From Pseudomonadota bacterium (GTDB lineage Bacteria; Pseudomonadota; Alphaproteobacteria; Rhizobiales; Hyphomicrobiaceae), in contig JAEXXM010000084.1 in NCBI GenBank assembly GCA_023405815.1, positions 1 through 64,000 of the forward strand: a stretch of 64,000 nt of DNA, written 5' to 3'. A model generated the notes under the pieces. The model saw nothing but the letters and a program-made list of their open reading frames with translations, had not been told where the DNA came from and did no database searches. Every line of letters begins with the position of its first letter. Position 1 is the first letter of the stretch. A program made the translations under genes and the position numbers. Positions 58,314 through 64,000 of this stretch are shown one piece after another.

Positions 58314-60989
58314 GTGACCGTCAGAAACCTCGAAAAGCTCCTGTCGCCCCGCTCGGTCGCTCTTGTCGGGGCGAGCCCCGAGCCGCACACGGTGGGCTCG
58401 ATCCTGGTGCGCAACCTGCGCAGCGGCGGCTTCGGCGGGCCGATCTGGCTCGTCAACCCCAAGCACAAGTCGATCGATGGCGAACCGTGCTTTGCTTCGC
58501 TGGATGCGCTGCCGGGGCCGGCCGATCTCGTCGTCGTCGCGACGCCACCGCAGACCGTGCCGGCGGTCATCGCGCAGGCGGGTGCGCGGGGAGCGAAGGC
58601 CGCGGTCGTGATTACGGCCGGCGTCACACGCGAATTGCGCCAGGCGATGCTCGATGCGGCGCGGCCCTTCACCCTGCGCGTGCAAGGGCCGAACTGCCTC
58701 GGCCTGATCCTGCCGCAGCTCGGGCTCAACGCCAGCTTCTCGCACCGCATGCCACTGGCGGGCGATCTCGCATTCCTTTCGCAGTCGGGGGCTCTCGTCA
58801 CGGCGGTGATCGACTGGGCGGCTTCCCGCGGCATCGGGTTGTCGCAGGTAATCTCGCTCGGCGACATGGCGGACGTCGATTTCGGCGACCTGCTCGACTA
58901 TCTGGCCGGCGACATATCGAGCCGCGCCATCCTCATCTACATGGAGCAGATGACTGCGGCGGCGAAGTTCGTCTCCGCCGCACGGCGCGCCTCGCGCGCC
59001 AAACCGGTCATCGTTCTGAAGCCCGGGCGCAACCCGACGGCCGCGAAGGCGGCGATGTCGCATACCGGCGCGCTGGCGGGCTCGGATGCGGCTTACAACG
59101 CCGCCTTCCGGCGCGCGGGGGTGCTGCGCGTCAAAGAGCTGCGCCAACTCTTCGATGCGGCGGCAATCCTTTCGGCATCGCCGACGCTCTCGGGCGAGCG
59201 CCTGACGATGCTCACCAATGGCGGTGGCGCGGGCGTGCTCGCGACTGACGAGCTTGCCGACCTCGGCGGCCGTCTCACCGAACTGCCCCAGGACACGATC
59301 GCCAGGCTGAACGAGGTGCTGCCGAAGACGTGGTCGGGGGCCAACCCGGTCGATATCATCGGCGACGCGCCGCCCGAGCGGTATGCCGATTCCATGCGCG
59401 TGCTGCTGGCCGACAAGGGGACCGATGCGCTTCTAGTGATGAACTGCCCGACCGCGCTCGCCTCGAGCGCTGCGGCGGCGAAGGTGGTCATCGAGGAGGT
59501 CGCGGCAGCGAAGCCGCGGCGGCCGCGCAAGGTGGTTCTGACGAGCTGGCTCGGTGACGGGGCGGCGGAGGAGAGTCGGCATCTCTTCACAGAGGCGGGC
59601 ATTCCGTCGTTCGAGACGCCGGAAGATGCGGTAGAGGGCTTCATGCAGCTCGTGCGCTACCGGCGTGCGCAGGATGAGCTGATGCAGGTTCCGCCGTCGG
59701 CGCCGGAGGCGCTGCGGTTCGATGCGGCTGCTGCTGACAAGATACTCAAGGAGGCTCTGGCGAGCCGGCACTACACGCTGTCGGAGATCGAGGCCAAGAA
59801 CCTGCTCGCCAGCTACGGGATTCCCGTGGTGCCGACGGGCATCGCCACCAGTCCGGCCGAGGTCGAGGTGAAGGCGCGGGACATCCTCGAGTTTCACCGC
59901 GCCTGCGTGATCAAGATCCTATCGGACGACATCACCCACAAGTCGGATGTCGGCGGCGTGCGGCTGGCTTTGACGACGCCGCTCGAGGCGCGGGTTGCGG
60001 CCGAGGAGATGCTGGTCAACATCGCCAAACTGCGGCCAAAGGCGGCAATCCGCGGCTTTACCGTGCAGGCGATGGTCGAACGGGCAGGCGCGCACGAGCT
60101 GATCGTGGGCGCCAGCGAGGATGCGACGGTCGGCCCGCTGATGATGTTCGGCGCCGGCGGCACGGCGGTCGAGGTGACCGCGGATACGGCACATGCGCTA
60201 CCGCCGCTCGATCTGAAGCTTGCGTACCAGATGATGCGCGAGACGCGGGTCTACAGGCTTCTGAAGGGCTATCGCGACCGTCCGGCGGCCGATATTGAGG
60301 CGGTCGCGCTGGTGCTGGTGCGCCTCAGCTACCTCGTGGCGGGGCACCAAGAGATTCGCGAGATCGACATCAATCCGCTACTGGCCGACGAGCACGGCGT
60401 GATCGCGCTCGACGCGCGCGTCGCAATTGCCGATCCCGTCGAGAAGCCACGCAGGCCGCTGTCGGTGCGCCCCTATCCTGTGAAGTGGGAGCGCAGCGTG
60501 AAGCTCGAGGGCGTGGGCGAGATCGCCTTGCGCCCCATTCGTCCGGACGATGAGCCGCAATACGAGAAGTTCTTCACCTACATCACGCCGGAAGACTTGC
60601 GCATGCGCTTCTTCACGGCAGCGCCTGAGCGCACAATGCGCTTCTTCGCCCGCATGACGCAGATCGACTATGCACGCGAGATGGCATTCATTGCAGTGGG
60701 CGGAGCAGAGATTTTAGGCGTCGCGCGGCTGATCGCGGACCCGGACTACCGGCGTGCGGAGTTTGCCGTCATCGTTCGCTCCGATCTCAAGGGCAAAGGG
60801 CTCGGATACACGCTGATGCAGCATCTGGTCAGCTACGCGCGCGCCGAGGGGCTCGCCGAGCTGTACGGCGACGTGCTTGCCGCTAACACCACCATGCTGA
60901 AGCTCTGCCGCGAGCTGGGCTTCGAGGCCGAGCTCGACGACGGTGCGGGCGTATTCCGCGTGAAGCTGCCGCTCGGTGCCGTCGGTTAA
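58314..60989 (+). CDS. PatZ-like acyl-CoA synthetase (ADP-forming) / GNAT fusion
   Basis: An 891-residue fusion protein. CoA-binding RSVALVGASPEP near residue 13 begins the NDP-forming acetyl-CoA synthetase part, which continues through SHTGALAGSD near 250 and an ATP-grasp region near 490-700 (EIEAKNLLASYGIPV, KSDVGGVRL). The C-terminal GNAT (about 735-885) has EFAVIVRSDLKGKGLGYTLM. The order and size match E. coli PatZ, a protein lysine acetyltransferase. GTG at 58314 fits the family start. No obvious operon partner. Confidence 0.87.
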   Translation: MTVRNLEKLLSPRSVALVGASPEPHTVGSILVRNLRSGGFGGPIWLVNPKHKSIDGEPCFASLDALPGPADLVVVATPPQTVPAVIAQAGARGAKAAVVITAGVTRELRQAMLDAARPFTLRVQGPNCLGLILPQLGLNASFSHRMPLAGDLAFLSQSGALVTAVIDWAASRGIGLSQVISLGDMADVDFGDLLDYLAGDISSRAILIYMEQMTAAAKFVSAARRASRAKPVIVLKPGRNPTAAKAAMSHTGALAGSDAAYNAAFRRAGVLRVKELRQLFDAAAILSASPTLSGERLTMLTNGGGAGVLATDELADLGGRLTELPQDTIARLNEVLPKTWSGANPVDIIGDAPPERYADSMRVLLADKGTDALLVMNCPTALASSAAAAKVVIEEVAAAKPRRPRKVVLTSWLGDGAAEESRHLFTEAGIPSFETPEDAVEGFMQLVRYRRAQDELMQVPPSAPEALRFDAAAADKILKEALASRHYTLSEIEAKNLLASYGIPVVPTGIATSPAEVEVKARDILEFHRACVIKILSDDITHKSDVGGVRLALTTPLEARVAAEEMLVNIAKLRPKAAIRGFTVQAMVERAGAHELIVGASEDATVGPLMMFGAGGTAVEVTADTAHALPPLDLKLAYQMMRETRVYRLLKGYRDRPAADIEAVALVLVRLSYLVAGHQEIREIDINPLLADEHGVIALDARVAIADPVEKPRRPLSVRPYPVKWERSVKLEGVGEIALRPIRPDDEPQYEKFFTYITPEDLRMRFFTAAPERTMRFFARMTQIDYAREMAFIAVGGAEILGVARLIADPDYRRAEFAVIVRSDLKGKGLGYTLMQHLVSYARAEGLAELYGDVLAANTTMLKLCRELGFEAELDDGAGVFRVKLPLGAVG

Positions 60990-61102
60990 AGGGGCTGGGA
61001 CAAAAGGCGCTTGATGGTATCTTGGGGTTGAGCCAGCTCAATGCACCGATTGTAGCGGGGTGCTGGCCTCAATGTCCTGGCGGCTCACGCAGGAGTTGAA
61101 CC

Positions 61103-61369
61103 ATGATTACGCTGGAGGACTGCATTGCCCTTTGTGGGCTCAGCGAGGAAGAGGTATTGGCCATCGCCGAGCACGAGCATGTGCCGGAAATCGCCGCGGC
61201 GGCGCTTGCAGAGCACCTGTTGAAGCAGCGGCGCGGGGTCGACAAGATTCACCAGATGATCGTCGAGGATATTCGCGCCGCCCTGAACCGGGGAGATCGC
61301 AAGCACGCGTGCGAGCTGTTTGCAGCCCTGCGCCACTTCCTGGCGACACACCCTGAGCACTTCCACTGA
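61103..61369 (+). CDS. Small helical protein upstream of the P-type ATPase, unknown
   Basis: An 88-residue cytoplasmic protein that is almost wholly helical (EDCIALCGLSEEEVLAIAEHEHVPEI). It has two close cysteines near the start, one near 69, and histidines scattered along it. Its stop is followed directly by the ATG of the P-type ATPase, so the two are translationally coupled. That suggests regulation or delivery of the transported ion, but nothing is recognised. Confidence 0.72.
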   Translation: MITLEDCIALCGLSEEEVLAIAEHEHVPEIAAAALAEHLLKQRRGVDKIHQMIVEDIRAALNRGDRKHACELFAALRHFLATHPEHFH

Positions 61370-64000
61370 ATGGCCGGCAGCCGATCTGCAACCGATATTG
61401 GCAATAGAGGTGCCGTGGACGCCGGCCCGGCGCCCGGCGCATACCAAGCTGCAGATGGCTCACGCGGCGCGTTTTCAGCCGGCCTGACGAGCGCCGAGGC
61501 AGCAACGCTGCTCGCGGAGGTGGGCCCCAATGCGCTGCCCGCCGCCAAGAAGGACGGGATTATCAGGCGCATCATCGCCCAGATCACCAACCCGCTCATC
61601 TACGTGCTGCTCGGGTCGGCGACGATCAGCCTCTTGATGGGGCACTTCGTTGACAGCGCCGTCATTCTCGCTGTGGTCGTCATCAACGCGGCCGTCGGCA
61701 TCGTGCAGGAGGGACGGGCGGAGAAGGCGCTCGATGCGATCCGGAGCCTGCTCGCACCGCGCGCGTCGGTATGGCGCGACGGCCGTCGCATCAGCATCGA
61801 TGCGGCCGAAGTCGTTCCGGGGGACCTGCTCCTGCTCGAGGCGGGGGACCGCGTCGTTGCCGATGCGCGCATCATCAAAGAGCGCAACCTGCGGATCGAC
61901 GAGTCGATACTCACAGGAGAGTCGGTCGCGGTCGGCAAGTCGGCACTTCCGGTCGGTGATCCTGGCGAGGGATCTGAGGCCTTCTCCGGCACGCTGGTGG
62001 TGGCGGGGCAGGGGACGGCCGTGGTGACGGCGACGGGGGCGAGATCGCGCCTCGGGCAGATAACCGCGCTTCTGGGGCGGGTCGAGGAACTGCAGACACC
62101 GCTTGTCCGGCAGATGAATGCCTTCGCGCGCCGGGCGACGGCGGTGGTCCTGGCACTTTCAGCGCTCACGTTCGCCTATGCCGTGCTGATCGGCGGCTAT
62201 GCGATGTCGGATGCTTTCATGGTCGTCGTCGGAATGGCGGTCGCGGCAATACCCGAAGGGCTGCCCGCGGTGACGACGATCACCATGGCCATCGGCGTGC
62301 AGCGCATGGCAGGCCGCAACGCGATCCTGCGGCGCTTGCCTGCCATCGAGACGCTGGGCTGCGTGTCGACGATCTGCTCCGACAAGACCGGTACGCTGAC
62401 CAAGAACGAGATGACGGTGAAGCGCATCGTCACCGCGGCCGGGGAGGTGGAGGTCAGCGGGGTCGGCTACGAGCCGGCCGGAGGCTTTTCCAGCGGTGGG
62501 GTCGCGATCGACGCCGCATGCGACCCGATGCTTCAGCGCCTCTTGCGCTCCGCCGGTCTCTGCAACGAGGCGCATGTCAGGCGTATGGGTGGGGGCTGGA
62601 TCGTCGACGGCGATCCGCTCGAGGGGGCACTGATCGTCGCTGCGGCCAAGGCCGGACATGAGGCCGCGGGGCTGCGCAGTCGCTATCCGCGTGTGGACGA
62701 GATTCCGTTCGACGCCTCGTACAGATACATGGCGACACTGCACCGCGAGCCTGGCGGCTCGGCATTCGTGTGCGCCAAGGGAGCTCCCGAGGAGCTCATT
62801 CAAATGTGCGATCGGCAGCTCGGCGTGAACGGCGAGGAACCGCTCGATCAAACCTATTGGACGCGCGCTGTCGAGGGGTTGGCAGCGTCCGGATTCCGTG
62901 TTCTGGCGCTGGCGTCGAAGGCATATGCCGGGGGCGAGCGGCTTTCCTTTGCGGATATTGGCGGTTTCGTCTTCGAGGGGCTCGTCGGTCTCATCGATCC
63001 GCCGCGGGAGGAGGCGATGGCGGCCATCGCCGAGTGCCGCTCGGCTGGCATCGCGGTAAAGATGATCACCGGGGACCATCTGGTGACGGCGCAGGCCATC
63101 GCCGCCCAACTCGGAATCGACGCCCGCAGGCCGGCGGTCGCCGGCGAGAGTCTCGACCGGCTCGACGACGCTGCGCTGGCGAAGCTGGCGGCCGAGACGA
63201 GCGTCTTTGCCCGCACGACACCGGAGCACAAGCTGCGTCTGGTGGAGGCGCTGCAATCGGACGGTAACGTCGTGGCGATGACCGGCGACGGCGTCAACGA
63301 TGCGCCGGCGCTGAAACGCGCCGATGTCGGCGTCGCCATGGGACGCAACGGCACCGAGGCGGCGAAGGAGGCCGCGGAGATGGTGCTCCTCGACGACAAC
63401 TTCGCCTCCATAGTGGCGGCGGTGCGCGAGGGGCGCGCAGTCTACGACAACCTCACCAAGGTCATTGGGTGGACGCTGCCGACGAGCGGCGGCCAGATGC
63501 TGGTGATCATGCTGGCGATCCTTTTCGGGCTCACGTTACCGATCACGCCAGTGCAGATCCTATGGGTGAACACGATCTCGGCCGGGGTGCTGGGCCTCAT
63601 ACTGGCATTCGAGCCGGCCGAGCCGGACATCATGATGCGTGGCCCACGCCACGTGAGGGAATCGCTGCTGTCAAAATTCCTCCTTTGGAGGGTGCTGCTC
63701 GTCTCGATGCTGTTCGCACTCGGCGCCTTCGGCGTCTTCGAGTGGGCTATCAGCCGCGGTGCCGACATCGGCACCGCGCGCACCATGGTCGTCAACGCCA
63801 TCGTGGCGATGGGCATCGGCTATCTGTTCAACGTGCGCTACTTGCGGTCCGCGTCGCTGACCTGGCGGGGCATGCTCGGAACGCGTGCCGTGCTCATCGG
63901 CATCGGGGCGGTGGCCCTACTGCAATTGGCCTTCACGTATTTACCCGTCATGAACCAGGTTTTCGAAACGCGGCCCATGACCCTCACAGAGGGTGCCGTT
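61370..64000 (+). CDS. P-type cation-transporting ATPase, 3' end cut by window
   Basis: 877 codons are visible and the gene runs off the window. TM4 has IPEGLPAVTT, the phosphorylation site is SDKTGTLTKNE near residue 340, and the hinge is TGDGVNDAPALKRAD near 640. This PEGL type resembles calcium/cation pumps of the SERCA-like group rather than heavy-metal P1B ATPases; no CPC motif or heavy-metal domain is seen. The ATG at 61370 immediately follows the stop of the 88-residue gene. Ion specificity cannot be read. Confidence 0.88.
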   Translation, partial: MAGSRSATDIGNRGAVDAGPAPGAYQAADGSRGAFSAGLTSAEAATLLAEVGPNALPAAKKDGIIRRIIAQITNPLIYVLLGSATISLLMGHFVDSAVILAVVVINAAVGIVQEGRAEKALDAIRSLLAPRASVWRDGRRISIDAAEVVPGDLLLLEAGDRVVADARIIKERNLRIDESILTGESVAVGKSALPVGDPGEGSEAFSGTLVVAGQGTAVVTATGARSRLGQITALLGRVEELQTPLVRQMNAFARRATAVVLALSALTFAYAVLIGGYAMSDAFMVVVGMAVAAIPEGLPAVTTITMAIGVQRMAGRNAILRRLPAIETLGCVSTICSDKTGTLTKNEMTVKRIVTAAGEVEVSGVGYEPAGGFSSGGVAIDAACDPMLQRLLRSAGLCNEAHVRRMGGGWIVDGDPLEGALIVAAAKAGHEAAGLRSRYPRVDEIPFDASYRYMATLHREPGGSAFVCAKGAPEELIQMCDRQLGVNGEEPLDQTYWTRAVEGLAASGFRVLALASKAYAGGERLSFADIGGFVFEGLVGLIDPPREEAMAAIAECRSAGIAVKMITGDHLVTAQAIAAQLGIDARRPAVAGESLDRLDDAALAKLAAETSVFARTTPEHKLRLVEALQSDGNVVAMTGDGVNDAPALKRADVGVAMGRNGTEAAKEAAEMVLLDDNFASIVAAVREGRAVYDNLTKVIGWTLPTSGGQMLVIMLAILFGLTLPITPVQILWVNTISAGVLGLILAFEPAEPDIMMRGPRHVRESLLSKFLLWRVLLVSMLFALGAFGVFEWAISRGADIGTARTMVVNAIVAMGIGYLFNVRYLRSASLTWRGMLGTRAVLIGIGAVALLQLAFTYLPVMNQVFETRPMTLTEGAV

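Overview
The window is GC-rich, densely coded DNA from an alphaproteobacterium, most likely of the order Hyphomicrobiales. The taxonomic call is an inference. It rests on an ndvA-type glucan exporter, a NodF/AcpXL-like acyl carrier protein with two ketosynthases, a TAXI-type binding protein, a class IIA HAD hydrolase of the alphaproteobacterial type, and tRNA-Tyr next to rlmB. Sarcosine oxidase, a formaldehyde-activating-enzyme homologue, a PQQ-type dehydrogenase and a cytochrome cL-like protein suggest a one-carbon or methylamine-using lifestyle. I see no phage, insertion sequence, integrase or CRISPR array.

Layout. 1-5741: an acyl-CoA ligase (cut by the window edge), an acyl carrier protein, a complete ketosynthase, a cyclophilin-fold protein, ChaB, and a second ketosynthase whose nucleophilic cysteine is glycine. 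6089-11864: a heterotetrameric sarcosine oxidase operon (soxB-D-A-G) ending in a Fae homologue without the catalytic histidine, with a divergent LysR regulator over a palindromic operator candidate. 12959-22419: an ebo-type gene cluster in two divergent units. Leftward are a PQQ-type dehydrogenase, a cytochrome c, an EboF-like phosphodiesterase and IPP isomerase; rightward are eboD-E-C-A-B. 22450-34343: housekeeping and small genes, including three tRNAs, a SIMPL protein, a tight operon of NTF2-like protein, PanD, GNAT and nitrilase, several small secreted proteins, a HAD hydrolase, rlmB, a cupredoxin and a TAXI protein. 34359-46960: a metal-type RND pump with adaptor, an NdvA-type ABC exporter, an MHS-family transporter beside ethanolamine ammonia-lyase (eutBC), and a two-component system. 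47211-64000: a TonB-dependent receptor with a strong terminator, an orphan ParA, an omega-amino-acid aminotransferase, a second metal RND system with an unusual fused adaptor, a PepSY protein, a PatZ-like ligase/acetyltransferase, and a P-type ATPase cut by the window end.

How the parts may work together. Sarcosine oxidase releases one-carbon units beside the Fae homologue. The ebo genes encode a sugar-phosphate-cyclase-like enzyme, a UbiA prenyltransferase, two TIM-barrel enzymes and a phosphodiesterase. Next to them lie IPP isomerase, which could supply prenyl donor, and a periplasmic dehydrogenase/cytochrome pair, which could oxidise a product after export. This is the most likely poorly described system in the window. 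Calls were made by reading translations and remembered family motifs; no database search was run.
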